Positions 29,751 to 40,657 of a stretch of DNA of 63,875 nt are shown piece by piece. The notes beneath the pieces are model-generated. The model did no database searches. It was not told the origin of the DNA and was given only the letters and a program-made list of their open reading frames with translations. The DNA is from Anaerolineae bacterium (GTDB lineage: Bacteria > Chloroflexota > Anaerolineae > Aggregatilineales > Phototrophicaceae). The translations under genes and the position numbers were made by a program. How positions within the stretch are numbered: position 1 is the first letter of the stretch; each line of letters begins with the position of its first letter. Where the stretch lies: the NCBI GenBank assembly GCA_016789005.1, contig JAEURA010000352.1, positions 1 through 63,875 on the forward strand, read 5' to 3'.

Positions 29751-29781
29751 GCAGAGGCGCGGGTATACGCCGCGCCTCTGC
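29751..29781 (-). other. Strong hairpin between gap and pgk
   Basis: GCAGAGGCGCGG (29751-29762) and CCGCGCCTCTGC (29770-29781) form a perfect 12-bp stem around a 7-base loop. No U-tract follows on the minus strand. Likely an RNA-processing or stability element between two glycolytic cistrons. Confidence 0.6.
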
Positions 29782-29823
29782 AGAAATGGCTATTGCTTCA
29801 TGTGGACGACGGGCGGGACTGAC

Positions 29824-30837
29824 CTAGAGGCGGTCACCCATGTACTTGACCAAGTCGGCAATGCGGCAGGAATAACCCCACTCATTGTCGTACCAGGTGA
29901 CGACCTTCGCCATCGTGCCGCCCATCACCTGGGTGGACTGCGCATCGATGATACTTGAGCGACTGTCACCGCGATAATCCACCGAAACCAGCGGCTCGTG
30001 GGACACGCCAAGGATGCCGTCGAGCTTGCTGGTCTTACTGGCAGCTTCGAAAGCAGCGATCAGTTCGGCGGTGGTGGTGGGTTTTTCGAGATCAGCCACG
30101 AAGTCCACCAGCGAGACGGTTGGGGTTGGCACGCGGATCGCGAAGCCGTCGAACTTCCCCTTGAGTTCAGGAATGACGAGCGAAACCGCCTTGGCAGCGC
30201 CGGTTGTCGTTGGGATCATGCTGACAGCTGCGGCGCGCGCGCGCCGAAGGTCTTTGTGCGGCAGATCCAGAATCTGCTGATCGTTGGTATAGCTGTGAAT
30301 GGTGGTCATCAGCGCGCGCTGGATACCAAAATTGTCGTTGACGACTTTCGCCGCTGGAGCCAGGCAGTTGGTCGTACAGGAAGCATTAGACACGATGTGA
30401 TGCTTGGATGGATCGTACATCTCTTCATTGACACCAAGGCAGATGGTGATGTCTTCGTTCTTGGCAGGAGCCGAGATGATGACCTTCTTTGCGCCACCGG
30501 CAAGATGTTTGGAGGCGGTTTCCTTATCGGTGAAGCGCCCAGTACTCTCGATCACGATGTCACATCCGAGATCACCCCAGGGAATCGCAGCAGGATCCTT
30601 TTCGGACAGCGCCTTGAGTTCGTCGCCATCGATGATCAGCGCGCCTGCGCGCTTCTCAATCGTGCCTGAATAGCGTCCGTAATTGGAGTCGTACTTGAAC
30701 AGATGCGCCATGGTGTCGAGGTCGCCAAGATCGTTGAATGCGATGATGTCGATCTCACCGGGGTAGCGTTCGCGCAGGGTGCGGAGTGCCAGGCGTCCAA
30801 TGCGACCAAAACCGTTGATGCCGATACGAATTGCCAT
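29824..30837 (-). CDS. gap: Glyceraldehyde-3-phosphate dehydrogenase
   Basis: NAD-dependent oxidation and phosphorylation of glyceraldehyde 3-phosphate. The 337-residue protein has the Rossmann start [17 protein letters not shown], the catalytic cysteine in [12 protein letters not shown], the catalytic-histidine region after [12 protein letters not shown], and the C-terminal [11 protein letters not shown]. It follows yvcK by 22 bases and precedes pgk. Confidence 0.98.
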   Translation of the reverse strand: MAIRIGINGFGRIGRLALRTLRERYPGEIDIIAFNDLGDLDTMAHLFKYDSNYGRYSGTIEKRAGALIIDGDELKALSEKDPAAIPWGDLGCDIVIESTGRFTDKETASKHLAGGAKKVIISAPAKNEDITICLGVNEEMYDPSKHHIVSNASCTTNCLAPAAKVVNDNFGIQRALMTTIHSYTNDQQILDLPHKDLRRARAAAVSMIPTTTGAAKAVSLVIPELKGKFDGFAIRVPTPTVSLVDFVADLEKPTTTAELIAAFEAASKTSKLDGILGVSHEPLVSVDYRGDSRSSIIDAQSTQVMGGTMAKVVTWYDNEWGYSCRIADLVKYMGDRL

Positions 30838-30859
30838 GCGGATTCTCCTCAGTAGTGAG

Positions 30860-32188
30860 TTAACTGGCAGTGAATGCTTTCAAATGAGCATCTGGCACTG
30901 ATGTTCGGCTTGCGACGAGGCTCCCCGAACGGGCCGCTTCGCTCAAGAACAGAATTGCCTCGACGAGTTTCTGTGGATCATGCCGCCAAGGTCGTTCTGT
31001 GTCAACCAAATCCGTATAGTGGACGGCGTAACGCTGCCACACTTCGTGACTGGCAGAGGCGGGCTGGACGTAATGCGTGTTTTCGCCCGCGTTTTCTGCC
31101 GGATAGGAGTTGTTCGCCAGCACAAGCTGTATCACCCCGCGACCGATGTGTCGTTCCAGGGCAATAAGGTGGTCAGCGACGCTGAAATCTGTCGTCTCGC
31201 CAGGCTGCGTGGCGATATTGCAGACGTATACTTTCAGTGCATCCGAGTCGCGCAGCGCTTCAACGATTCCTTCGACCAGGAGGTTCGGCAAGATGCTGGT
31301 GTACAGGCTCCCTGGACCGACGATCACAATATCGGCATGACGAATCGCCTCGACGCTGCCATGGAATGCTCTGGCGTTAGCAGGGGAAATCCAGACCTTT
31401 TCGATCTTGCCATTCATGGCAGTGATCTGCGACTCGCCAATGACGGTCACAGCGCGAGGATGACTGCCAACGTGGATGTTTGCTGAAAGCGTGACATCTT
31501 CGAGCGTGGATGGCAGGACACTGCCTTGAATGTTCAGCACCCGTTCAATCTCTACAAGGGCGGTTTCGAGACTCCCGGTCACGCCCGCGAGTGCTGCGAT
31601 GAAGAGATTGCCAAAAGCATGTCCTTCGAGTTCACCGCCATTAAACCGATACTGAAACAGGCGAGTCATCAGGCGTTCATCGTCAGCCAAGGCTGCGATA
31701 TTGTTGCGCATATCACCGGGAGGGAGCACCCCGAGGTCGCGACGGAGCCGTCCAGAGCTTCCACCATCGTCGGCAACTGTGACAACGGCTGTGATATTGC
31801 TGGTAACCGCCTTCAGACCCTTCAGCACTGCGGGCATGCCTGTGCCGCCACCGACTGCCACGACTCTGATGCCTTTGTTGCGTCGGCTATGAGAGTAGAC
31901 GGCATCTATGAAGGTAGTGGGATAGTAGGCACGATAAGGCGCTAGGATGTTTCGGGAGAAGCCAATCAGGGCAATCAGGATGACTAGACCGCCAATGCCC
32001 AGCAGCATTCCAGCGAGGAGGAGCCGGTTGAAAGGCGATTCAGAGGTAGTCACAGGATAGAGGAGAGGAAGCACCCCAAACGTGATAGCAAGTGCCTCAA
32101 GGATAACTCCCAGAATGAGCAGCACGAGCCATCGTTTGACCCCGATGCCAGGCGTGAACCATTTCACTAGCGGAGTAGCTCGGTTCAT
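30860..32188 (-). CDS. YvcK/GlmR-like (CofD-fold) protein
   Basis: Gluconeogenesis-factor family protein; Gram-positive relatives bind UDP-GlcNAc and route carbon into cell-wall precursors. The core after residue ~105 has [50 protein letters not shown] and [17 protein letters not shown]. Unlike the cytosolic Gram-positive form, this one has two membrane helices at the N-terminus (about 20-75). I place the start at ATG 32188; a TTG 21 codons upstream (32251) is the alternative. It lies directly before gap, as yvcK-type genes often neighbour central-carbon genes. Confidence 0.9.
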   Translation of the reverse strand: MNRATPLVKWFTPGIGVKRWLVLLILGVILEALAITFGVLPLLYPVTTSESPFNRLLLAGMLLGIGGLVILIALIGFSRNILAPYRAYYPTTFIDAVYSHSRRNKGIRVVAVGGGTGMPAVLKGLKAVTSNITAVVTVADDGGSSGRLRRDLGVLPPGDMRNNIAALADDERLMTRLFQYRFNGGELEGHAFGNLFIAALAGVTGSLETALVEIERVLNIQGSVLPSTLEDVTLSANIHVGSHPRAVTVIGESQITAMNGKIEKVWISPANARAFHGSVEAIRHADIVIVGPGSLYTSILPNLLVEGIVEALRDSDALKVYVCNIATQPGETTDFSVADHLIALERHIGRGVIQLVLANNSYPAENAGENTHYVQPASASHEVWQRYAVHYTDLVDTERPWRHDPQKLVEAILFLSEAARSGSLVASRTSVPDAHLKAFTAS

Positions 32189-32267
32189 CCCTGAGTCCGA
32201 CTTTGAACGATCACGGGTTACAAGGTTAGCACCGTCGGGCGATTCTGTCAAAGCGCATTAAGGCATC

Positions 32268-32927
32268 TTAACCAGATCTGAGCGCGAGTTGCCGTGCCAG
32301 AAACACGAGTGCCCCCGCGCCAAGTAATGTGAGAGTTCCAACCGCGATTGCAGCGTCGAACCAAAACTGTTCAGGGAACAGCCGAATCAGGGTATCAGAG
32401 GTCGGAAAGTACCAAGTCCCGTCAGCAAAGAACAGCGTGTGGAAAAGTACGAAAAAGCGATCCCACGCCACGACCACAAGAACAACGATTGCGGCGAGAA
32501 CGCTCACTGTGGCGACTCCACCTCGGCAGAGCGCTGCTGAGAGGCGTGCACGGTCCCTACGGTAGAGCCAGAAGAGGGATACGATGCATAGTGCGCCGAG
32601 ACCTGCTGCGGTGGCGAAAGCAACCCTGGTGATCGCCTGCACATCGCGCATGTGAATGAGTTCCCGCTCATTGAAAAGAAGTGCGCCATCTGGAAATGTA
32701 ATGGTACTCAGGAACTCAGGCGACTCATCGTAGATCAGGTAGTTGACAGCGCGCGGACCAAGTGACAGCCTTTCCGACAGGGTCATTCCGTAAGGATCGT
32801 CAGGGAATCCGGGGCGTGTGTATTCGATCTGAAGAAAGAGCGGGGACATGATCACCCGCACAGCCATCAGGCAGAGCAGGGGAGGGATGAGCAGGGTCAC
32901 AATCAACATCAGAAACCGCGTCAACAT
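32268..32927 (-). CDS. DUF1461 (TIGR01906-like) integral membrane protein
   Basis: 219 residues with four helices: one at the N-terminus, a long outside loop (about 30-105), then three more. The family pattern FFVLFHTLFFADGTWYFP followed by TLIRLFPEQFW before the last helix is present. The function of the family is unknown. ATG 32927 is chosen for its CAGGAG site; the frame extends 25 codons upstream without support. It lies 16-80 bases before yvcK in the same run. Confidence 0.8.
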   Translation of the reverse strand: MLTRFLMLIVTLLIPPLLCLMAVRVIMSPLFLQIEYTRPGFPDDPYGMTLSERLSLGPRAVNYLIYDESPEFLSTITFPDGALLFNERELIHMRDVQAITRVAFATAAGLGALCIVSLFWLYRRDRARLSAALCRGGVATVSVLAAIVVLVVVAWDRFFVLFHTLFFADGTWYFPTSDTLIRLFPEQFWFDAAIAVGTLTLLGAGALVFLARQLALRSG

Positions 32928-33048
32928 GAAGGCTCCTGGTGGCGGTTCAGTTCTCATGGAATATCGAAAACGAACACGTAGGATTGAAGCTGGCGGATGC
33001 ACTTCTGCGCGTCTGCCGAGATCATACGAATTTGAATTCGTTTATCCA

Positions 33049-34662
33049 TTAGCGAAGCTGGTCCGCGCCGCCCGATAACAGGAAATTCAGCACAAGCGAG
33101 TCGACGATCGTCTCCAAAGGAGCACGTTCGTCAGTGAAGACAACATCGGATGCATGAGTTGGTACGACCGACTCCAGCGCTACTGAATAAGTAGTCCGAA
33201 GGAAGAGGTTCACGTCAGATGGGAGCGCGTCAAAGTTGTTCACGAAATCTGCGAACTCCGATGGCTCCGGTGTGGCAACCAGAATCGTGTTGAAGGAGAA
33301 GGGGACATCGATCGTGTGTACCGTTGAAAAGACGCGCAAAAGGGTTGCCGTCAAAGCTTCGACCAAACGGCGGTCCTGCGGCGTGCGTCCGACATTGATG
33401 GCGACTACACCACCTGGCGCAAGCCTGGCGCGAACTTCCTGGAAGAACTCGACTGTGGTGAGGTGCCAGGGAATGTAGGGAGGACGATAGGCATCAAGCG
33501 CGACAATGCGGTACTGGCGGTCCAAAGCGCGGAGCGCATAGCGACCATCATCAATGATGACGTTTACGTTCGGTAGTACTTCGTCGTTCAAATCGAAGTA
33601 TTGCGCCGCGGCGCTGATAATCGCAGGATCAATCTCGATCCCGTCAATCGGCACCAGCCCATAAACATACGTGTGCTGACGCGCAATAGTACCGGCTGCC
33701 AAACCGACGATGAGCATCGAGTCGATGTCTTGCGGGGCGACTGGCAGGTGACTGAAATACGGCGCAACCAGGAAGAAATCCCAGGTTCTTCCGCTTCCGA
33801 TGCGCGTTGGGTGCCACTCGCTGTGAATACCCTGACCCTCGTTCAGATACAGGTAACGATAGCCGTCGGCGGTTTCCTGGACCTGGATGTAGTTGTAGGC
33901 GCTTTCGTCTTCATGGAGGAGAATAGCACCGGGCAACGGGTCTCGGAGTGGTTCCGCGCGGACAGTCAATGTTAAGCCGGTGATCAGCAGAATAGGGATG
34001 AGAAACGGAAGTAAGCTTCTTGCTCCACCATGGGCTGCGTGTCCAATCAAGCCGGTCAAGTAGAGGATGCTAGAAAACAACAAGAATGTGGCACTGGTGC
34101 CGACTTCCGGAATGATCAGAAGCACAGGAAGAAAGGTGCCAAGCAAACTACCGATGGTGCTCACGGCATAGAGCTGACCGGCGGTTCTTCCTGTTCCTGC
34201 GACATCAGAGACGAGCAGGCGAATCGCAAAGGGTGAAATGGTCCCCAGGAGGGTGATAGGAATCGCGAGCAGAATGATCACCGTCAGGAACGACCCGAGC
34301 GCAATGCCCGCATCCACGCTAACTACAGCATGGGCGGCAGCGGTTAACACCGGGCGAGCGACGAACGGAGCAAGCGCGCAAAGGAAGGCGCTCACCAGAA
34401 TGATGCGGTAGAAGATAAGCGGATGAGGCGATCGATCTGCCCAGCGTCCGCCTACATAGTAGCCCACAGCCAGATACAGCAGGATCATGCCGATAATGTT
34501 CGCCCAGATGAGATTACTGCTACCAAACACACTACCCATCAAGCGTGAAGCAGCCATTTCGACCGCGAGGGTGGTCATGCCGCTGACGAACACGACAACC
34601 TGAATGAAGCGCCTACCAAAGGCGGTCAATTCAGCATCATGTGAATGCCTATTGAGATTCAT
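33049..34662 (-). CDS. Membrane-fused spermidine-synthase-like protein
   Basis: 537 residues. The N-terminal ~215 residues form about seven to eight helices of a transporter-like module (FVSGMTTLAVEMAASRLMG, a typical start for this fused family). The C-terminal half is a spermidine-synthase-type Rossmann domain with MLIVGLAAGTIARQ, DGIEIDPAIISAAAQYF, NVIIDDGRYALR and IVALDAYRPPYIP. The motif DAY replaces the catalytic D-D/S-D of aminopropyltransferases, so polyamine synthesis cannot be assumed. ATG 34662 lies 23 bases after the DUF58 gene. Confidence 0.85.
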   Translation of the reverse strand: MNLNRHSHDAELTAFGRRFIQVVVFVSGMTTLAVEMAASRLMGSVFGSSNLIWANIIGMILLYLAVGYYVGGRWADRSPHPLIFYRIILVSAFLCALAPFVARPVLTAAAHAVVSVDAGIALGSFLTVIILLAIPITLLGTISPFAIRLLVSDVAGTGRTAGQLYAVSTIGSLLGTFLPVLLIIPEVGTSATFLLFSSILYLTGLIGHAAHGGARSLLPFLIPILLITGLTLTVRAEPLRDPLPGAILLHEDESAYNYIQVQETADGYRYLYLNEGQGIHSEWHPTRIGSGRTWDFFLVAPYFSHLPVAPQDIDSMLIVGLAAGTIARQHTYVYGLVPIDGIEIDPAIISAAAQYFDLNDEVLPNVNVIIDDGRYALRALDRQYRIVALDAYRPPYIPWHLTTVEFFQEVRARLAPGGVVAINVGRTPQDRRLVEALTATLLRVFSTVHTIDVPFSFNTILVATPEPSEFADFVNNFDALPSDVNLFLRTTYSVALESVVPTHASDVVFTDERAPLETIVDSLVLNFLLSGGADQLR

Positions 34663-34685
34663 TGTCTCTCTCGTTCGAATCGCTG

Positions 34686-35939
34686 TCAGATGGGCGTCTG
34701 CGCCAGCGCAGCCGTCAAATCGTCGCCGCACCGTATCAGAAACGTTGGGATATTGGCGAGGCGCAGCATGGTCCGCACATCATCCGTCGGAACACCTCCG
34801 CCGAAGGACTGTGGATCGAGCAGCACACACACGGGACGAATGCCCTTACGCGCAGTGATTTGTGCCTCAGTGATCCATGCCGGGTCGAGCGATGAGGTGA
34901 TGACGAGTAGTGTTGCGCCGCGTTCGATAAAGGGTGTCTCCAGTGTAATCATTTCTGCCAGGGAACGTTGAGAATTACTGCGAGCGACAGCAAGAATCTC
35001 GAGAATTCGAAGCATCTGACGGGAGCCGCGCTCTGGCTGCAGGACTTCCCGGTTCGGCGTATAGGCTGCAAATCCAAGAGAACGATCCCCGTCGATGAAG
35101 TACTGGGCAAGCGAAGCAGCGATGGTCACCGCGTATTCCTCGCTGCTCGGCGGAAAGGCGCCGCTAGCATGGATGACGGCTCCTGTACCGTTTGCCCGCC
35201 TAAGTCCTGGGAACTCGACAAGGCTGGCGGCGGAAAAATCCACGAATAGCCAGACGTCCACTTTCGGCTCGATCTCAAACTCCTTGACCATCAACTGGTT
35301 TTTCCGAGCAGTTGTGGGCCAGTGGATGCGGTTGAGGCTGTCGCCGACCACGTACTCACGGACGCCGACAGCGTTTGTAGTGATCACATGGGCGCGCTGC
35401 CGCTGGTGTTCGCCTCCGGTCAGAACTCCGGCAGGAATGGTAAGTTTGACGACGGGAACCATCGCCGGATATACGATCAGTCTTGATGTTGCCGCCAGGC
35501 TGCGCCTGAGCAGAAACAGTCCAAAGGGATCTCCGCTGCCCACACTGAGCGAGCCGAGACGGAACTCGCCGCGCACTTGGCAGATCGTCTCGACGTACCA
35601 ACGATAACTGGCATGGAAGTTCAACCAGGGGACGACGTGGCTGGCGCGATGACCAGGGAGTGTTGAGTCATCCACCACTTCGAGCCATAGTTTCGGGAAG
35701 ATGCCGCGATTTTGAACGAGAAACATTTCGTCGAATCGGCGCCCAATCTGCGATCTGGCTGAACTGGTTCGTCGGGTGATTCCGATCCAGCGAATCGACA
35801 ACCATGCTGAAACCAGAGAAACGAGCAGCAGTGCTCCAAGCAAGTAGGCGAGATTGAAGAAGAAAGCCCGTCCGGTTAGCAGACCAGCCAAGAGGCTTGC
35901 CGAGATGAAGAAATATACGGCACTGCGTCGACTCCGCAT
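34686..35939 (-). CDS. DUF58 protein (MoxR-associated)
   Basis: 417 residues with two close helices at the N-terminus (about 8-50) and then a soluble part. The DUF58 signature is REYVVGDSLNRIHWPTTAR with MVKEFEIEP, followed by a VWA-like beta-alpha fold (VDVWLFVDFSAAS). DUF58 proteins work with MoxR AAA ATPases in poorly understood complex-assembly or stress pathways. The moxR gene is immediately upstream with 3 bases between, supporting that partnership. Confidence 0.88.
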   Translation of the reverse strand: MRSRRSAVYFFISASLLAGLLTGRAFFFNLAYLLGALLLVSLVSAWLSIRWIGITRRTSSARSQIGRRFDEMFLVQNRGIFPKLWLEVVDDSTLPGHRASHVVPWLNFHASYRWYVETICQVRGEFRLGSLSVGSGDPFGLFLLRRSLAATSRLIVYPAMVPVVKLTIPAGVLTGGEHQRQRAHVITTNAVGVREYVVGDSLNRIHWPTTARKNQLMVKEFEIEPKVDVWLFVDFSAASLVEFPGLRRANGTGAVIHASGAFPPSSEEYAVTIAASLAQYFIDGDRSLGFAAYTPNREVLQPERGSRQMLRILEILAVARSNSQRSLAEMITLETPFIERGATLLVITSSLDPAWITEAQITARKGIRPVCVLLDPQSFGGGVPTDDVRTMLRLANIPTFLIRCGDDLTAALAQTPI

Positions 35940-35942
35940 GGT

Positions 35943-36944
35943 TCAGCGTGCAGAAGCGCCTGGAACCGGGGTCGACGCCAGGATATCCTGAACGATGGCG
36001 CGCGAAGAAATGTCGCGAATGCGGGCGCTGGGTCCTACAATGATCCTGTGGGAGAGTGTCACCTCGGCGAGCGCCTTCACATCGTCGGGAATGACATATT
36101 CTCGTCCCGCCATCGCTGCGCGCGTCTGGCAGCATCGAAACAACGCCAGTGAGCCACGAGGACTGCTGCCCAGATAGACATCGGGGTGCTGCCGAGAAGC
36201 ATTTACAATATCGATGATGTAGCGCTTCACTTCGTCGGCGACGTAGACCTCGCGCACTGCCTGCTGTGCCGCGACCAATTCCTGAACGCTGACGACCTGA
36301 TAGAGAGCGGCAATAGGATGCGAGTGCTGCTGTGAGGTCAATACCGCCAGTTCTTCGGCTGGGGCAGGGTAACCCAGGTGAATGCGGAGCATGAAGCGAT
36401 CTAGCTGGGCTTCGGGCAGTGGAAAAGTACCTTCGTATTCGATGGGATTCTGAGTTCCCAGCAGCAGGAACGGTTCGTGAAGCGGGTGTGTTTTACCGTC
36501 AACTGTGACCTGCTTCTCTTCCATTGCTTCAAGGAGCGCCGACTGTGTCTTTGGATTGGCGCGATTAATCTCGTCGGCGAGGACAATCTGAGCCATGATG
36601 GGACCCGGACGAAACTCAAACTCGTGGTTCTTCTGATTGTAGAGGTAAACCCCGGTTACATCCGATGGCAGCATGTCCGGTGTGAACTGGATGCGGCTAA
36701 ACGTGCTGCCGATCGATCTGGCGAGTGCTTTCGCGAGCATCGTTTTGCCAACGCCAGGAATATCCTCGATGAGGATATGTCCCTGGCTGATCAGCCCCAG
36801 CACAGTCAAGCGGATCTCGTTACGCTTGCCGATGATGACCTGGTTGACATTGTGGGTTATCCGCTCTGCGACCTGCTGAACAATCTCGATGTGGCGCGGG
36901 CGGTTGTCAGTGGACGGGCGATTGTCTTTGGGATGGTTATGCAT
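35943..36944 (-). CDS. MoxR-family AAA+ ATPase
   Basis: 333-residue chaperone-like ATPase. Walker A is [19 protein letters not shown], Walker B is [20 protein letters not shown], and the family motifs [10 protein letters not shown] and [20 protein letters not shown] (sensor 1 and arginine finger) are present. ATG 36944 is chosen because a TATACT box lies 35-40 bases upstream (36979-36984, minus strand), ruling out the longer frame. It heads the minus-strand run moxR-DUF58-spermidine-synthase-like and possibly beyond to tpiA. Confidence 0.9.
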   Translation of the reverse strand: MHNHPKDNRPSTDNRPRHIEIVQQVAERITHNVNQVIIGKRNEIRLTVLGLISQGHILIEDIPGVGKTMLAKALARSIGSTFSRIQFTPDMLPSDVTGVYLYNQKNHEFEFRPGPIMAQIVLADEINRANPKTQSALLEAMEEKQVTVDGKTHPLHEPFLLLGTQNPIEYEGTFPLPEAQLDRFMLRIHLGYPAPAEELAVLTSQQHSHPIAALYQVVSVQELVAAQQAVREVYVADEVKRYIIDIVNASRQHPDVYLGSSPRGSLALFRCCQTRAAMAGREYVIPDDVKALAEVTLSHRIIVGPSARIRDISSRAIVQDILASTPVPGASAR

Positions 36945-36978
36945 ACGGCAGGCAGCTTCTTGTGAACGAACGTTGTCC

Positions 36979-36984
36979 AGTATA
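36979..36984 (-). promoter_or_regulatory. -10 box for moxR run
   Basis: TATACT on the minus strand; the -35 (GTTACG at 17 bases) is weak. It would give a leader of about 28 bases. Confidence 0.45.
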
Positions 36985-37042
36985 GCTGAAACCCCCCTTG
37001 GCGTAACACCCTGGTTTGCTGACGGGTTGGCGATCCACCTAG

Positions 37043-37070
37043 TTGCCGTTTGGAAGTCGTCATGTATAAT
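37043..37070 (+). promoter_or_regulatory. Promoter of roadblock-pyrG unit
   Basis: TTGCCG (37043-37048), 16-base spacer, TATAAT (37065-37070). About 60 bases before the roadblock start codon. Confidence 0.65.
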
Positions 37071-37130
37071 CGTCCTTTGAAGTCGAATGCCGCAGTTCCA
37101 GCAGTGACCACGCAATAGGAGTTGCTATAC

Positions 37131-37502
37131 ATGGCAAAGTCGCGGACAGAATTGATGGTCGACCGCCTCCGCGAGCTCCAGGCGACCACGCCCGAAATCG
37201 AAGCATCTGCAGTGGTTAGCGTTGATGGCTTAGCAATGGCTTCTTCACTGCCACGCGAGATCGAGGAAGATCGGGTTTCGGCAATGTCTGCTGCGATGCT
37301 CTCACTGGGCGAGCGTATCGCAACTGAGCTTCGCCGCGGTGAATTGGATCAGGTTTACATCCGTGGTGAAGCCGGACTGGTCATTCTAATGTCTATTGGT
37401 GAAGAAGCTGTGTTGACTACGCTGGCGCGCGAAGGCGCGCGGTTGGGTCTAATACTCCTGGATATGCGTCGCACTGCCGACGATCTTGAGCGCCTCGTAT
37501 AG
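37131..37502 (+). CDS. Roadblock/LC7 (MglB-like) protein
   Basis: 123 residues of the roadblock/LC7 fold: EASAVVSVDGLAMASSLP, AAMLSLGERIATEL and VYIRGEAGLVILMSIG. Bacterial members act as dimeric platforms or GTPase-activating partners of small Ras-like GTPases such as MglA. No small GTPase gene is adjacent, so the partner is elsewhere. ATG 37131 has AGGAG ten bases upstream. It lies upstream of pyrG, but a terminator separates the two. Confidence 0.85.
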   Translation: MAKSRTELMVDRLRELQATTPEIEASAVVSVDGLAMASSLPREIEEDRVSAMSAAMLSLGERIATELRRGELDQVYIRGEAGLVILMSIGEEAVLTTLAREGARLGLILLDMRRTADDLERLV

Positions 37503-37540
37503 CATTCGACGTTGTGCATTACATGTTGGCTCGTACCTTG

Positions 37541-37571
37541 GCGGGGAGTGCAACTCCCCGCTTCGCTTTTT
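37541..37571 (+). terminator. Intrinsic terminator or attenuator ahead of pyrG
   Basis: GCGGGGAGT (37541-37549) pairs perfectly with ACTCCCCGC (37553-37561) around GCA, followed by TTCGCTTTTT. It ends 18 bases before the pyrG start codon. I see no clear promoter between it and pyrG, so it may control how much of the roadblock transcript reaches pyrG. Confidence 0.75.
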
Positions 37572-37589
37572 GGGGCATGGGGTGGGTAG

Positions 37590-39218
<1,629 letters not shown>

Positions 39219-39239
39219 CGCAAGAGAGGTGAATCCGTT

Positions 39240-40277
39240 ATGTCCCTGAGATCATTCATTGAGGCGATGCCGAAAGCCGAGCTGAACGTTCAGCTCGAGG
39301 GAAGTTTCGAGATCAGCCGCCTGCTTTTCATCTCTGAACAGTATGAGATACCTGAAACGCTCAAGCACTACAACGATTGGGTAGGCTTGATCCGAAAACC
39401 GGACTATGCTCGCTTATACGACATTCTGCGAGTGGCGAATTCGTGGGTACGTGACGGGGATGATCTTTCCCGCTTAGCCTATGATCTGGCTACCAAGCTG
39501 CACAAGCAGCGCGTGCGATATGCCGAGGTCGGAGTATGCCCAGCGTACTATCCGGACTGCGCTTTAGATTTCGAGGGCTTCTTCGCTGCCATCAACGATG
39601 GACGTCAGAGAGCAGAGCGAGCATGGGGCATTCGAATGCAGTGGATACTGAATGCCTTTCGTGATGACCCCCGCCGCGTAGAAGATACTGTGCGTTGGGG
39701 ATCATCAATTCCTGCCCAGCGCGCAGGTGTGATAGGCGTCGGGCTCATTGGCCGGGACGATGTACAATCTCCGGTACAGTTCGAGAAGCCTTTTCGATCT
39801 GCGGAGAAACGAGACCTCGTCCGGGTGGTTCGAGTAGGTGAACTCACAGGACGCGCCGGACTCTCTGATACACTGGCGAGCTTGAATCCTTCGCGTATAC
39901 TCGACGCGCGGGAATTATGGGAAGACGATGAGGTCATAGCGCAGGTTGTGCAGCAGTCGGTCTTGATCTCGTTCAGCCCGTCGCGTCTGGTCAAGCAGAA
40001 GTGGGTCGAAAACCCAACAAAGCTGCCCATCCGCAAGCTGTTGGACCACGGTGTCAAACTCGTAGTCGGATCTGATCAGCCGACGCTGTACCAGACCAAC
40101 CTGAACCAGGAGTACATTCTGGCGGCAGAGGCGGGTTCTCTGAGTTCTGAAGAGATCACAGACATGGCGTTGAGCGCGTTAGCTCACTCTGCACTGCCTG
40201 AAGAGGAAAAGGAAAGCCTTCGACAGATATTCCGTTCCGAGATCGACACGCTGGTAGCGGAACACCTCACTTCCTAG
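39240..40277 (+). CDS. Adenosine-deaminase-fold protein lacking zinc ligands
   Basis: 345 residues that align end to end with adenosine/AMP deaminases: MPKAELNVQLEGSFE at the N-terminus, VRYAEVGVCPAYYP, the strand ending RVGELTG, and VVGSDQPTLYQTNLNQEY at the end. Nearly every metal or catalytic residue is changed. HLHLEG reads NVQLEG (N16, Q18), HAGE reads RVGE, RIGHG reads RILDA, and only one aspartate of the DD pair remains. It should not deaminate adenosine by the usual route. It lies 21 bases after pyrG, probably cotranscribed, so a nucleotide-binding or regulatory role is possible. Confidence 0.85.
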   Translation: MSLRSFIEAMPKAELNVQLEGSFEISRLLFISEQYEIPETLKHYNDWVGLIRKPDYARLYDILRVANSWVRDGDDLSRLAYDLATKLHKQRVRYAEVGVCPAYYPDCALDFEGFFAAINDGRQRAERAWGIRMQWILNAFRDDPRRVEDTVRWGSSIPAQRAGVIGVGLIGRDDVQSPVQFEKPFRSAEKRDLVRVVRVGELTGRAGLSDTLASLNPSRILDARELWEDDEVIAQVVQQSVLISFSPSRLVKQKWVENPTKLPIRKLLDHGVKLVVGSDQPTLYQTNLNQEYILAAEAGSLSSEEITDMALSALAHSALPEEEKESLRQIFRSEIDTLVAEHLTS

Positions 40278-40294
40278 AGGGTGTTGTAAACTTC

Positions 40295-40367
40295 TGCGGC
40301 AGGAGTTTCCCTCACCCCTTGTATCCCCTGTCCCACGCGTGCGGGGTGAGGGGAAACTCGCGCCGCA
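40295..40367. repeat. Long imperfect palindrome
   Basis: TGCGGC, GAGTTTCC and CTCACCCC on the left (40295-40318) pair with GGGGTGAG, GGAAACTC and GCCGCA on the right (40343-40367), with a few unpaired bases. It carries the CTCACCCC/GGGGTGAG core seen in other gaps to the right. It may also act as terminator of the pyrG unit. Confidence 0.6.
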
Positions 40368-40422
40368 AAAGAGGATACAGGCTCTAGGGAAAATAGACAA
40401 CGCGGCAGCGCTGGTTCTCTCC

Positions 40423-40552
40423 TGAAAATGAGTTAAGCGGCGGAGAGTTGGACCTGAAAACCTAAGCCCTCCAAACGCTCTAGCCAGACTCGCACTGCTC
40501 CCGTATTACCGGTCTCTCACAGTGGATACACCCTTCAGTCTACTCATTTTCA
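40423..40552. mobile_element. Possible small inverted-repeat (MITE-like) element
   Basis: TGAAAATGAGT (40423-40433) and its exact complement ACTCATTTTCA (40542-40552) bound a 130-bp segment. TTCTCT occurs just outside on both sides (40415-40420 and 40553-40558), like a target duplication, though two extra bases separate it on the left. No transposase is present. Only one copy was seen. Confidence 0.3.
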
Positions 40553-40625
40553 TTCTCTGTGGTGTATCGTTTTTCATGTAAAGCTCTAGAGGCTGTTATG
40601 AACTTTTCTCCCCTCAACCCCCCAG

Positions 40626-40657
40626 CCCCCTTCTCCCCGTTTTGTGGGAGAAGGGGG
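40626..40657. repeat. Palindromic repeat
   Basis: CCCCCTTCTCCC and GGGAGAAGGGGG form a perfect 12-bp stem with an 8-base loop, embedded in a CCCTCAACCCCC...GGGGTGAAG context like the other dispersed repeats to the right. Confidence 0.6.
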
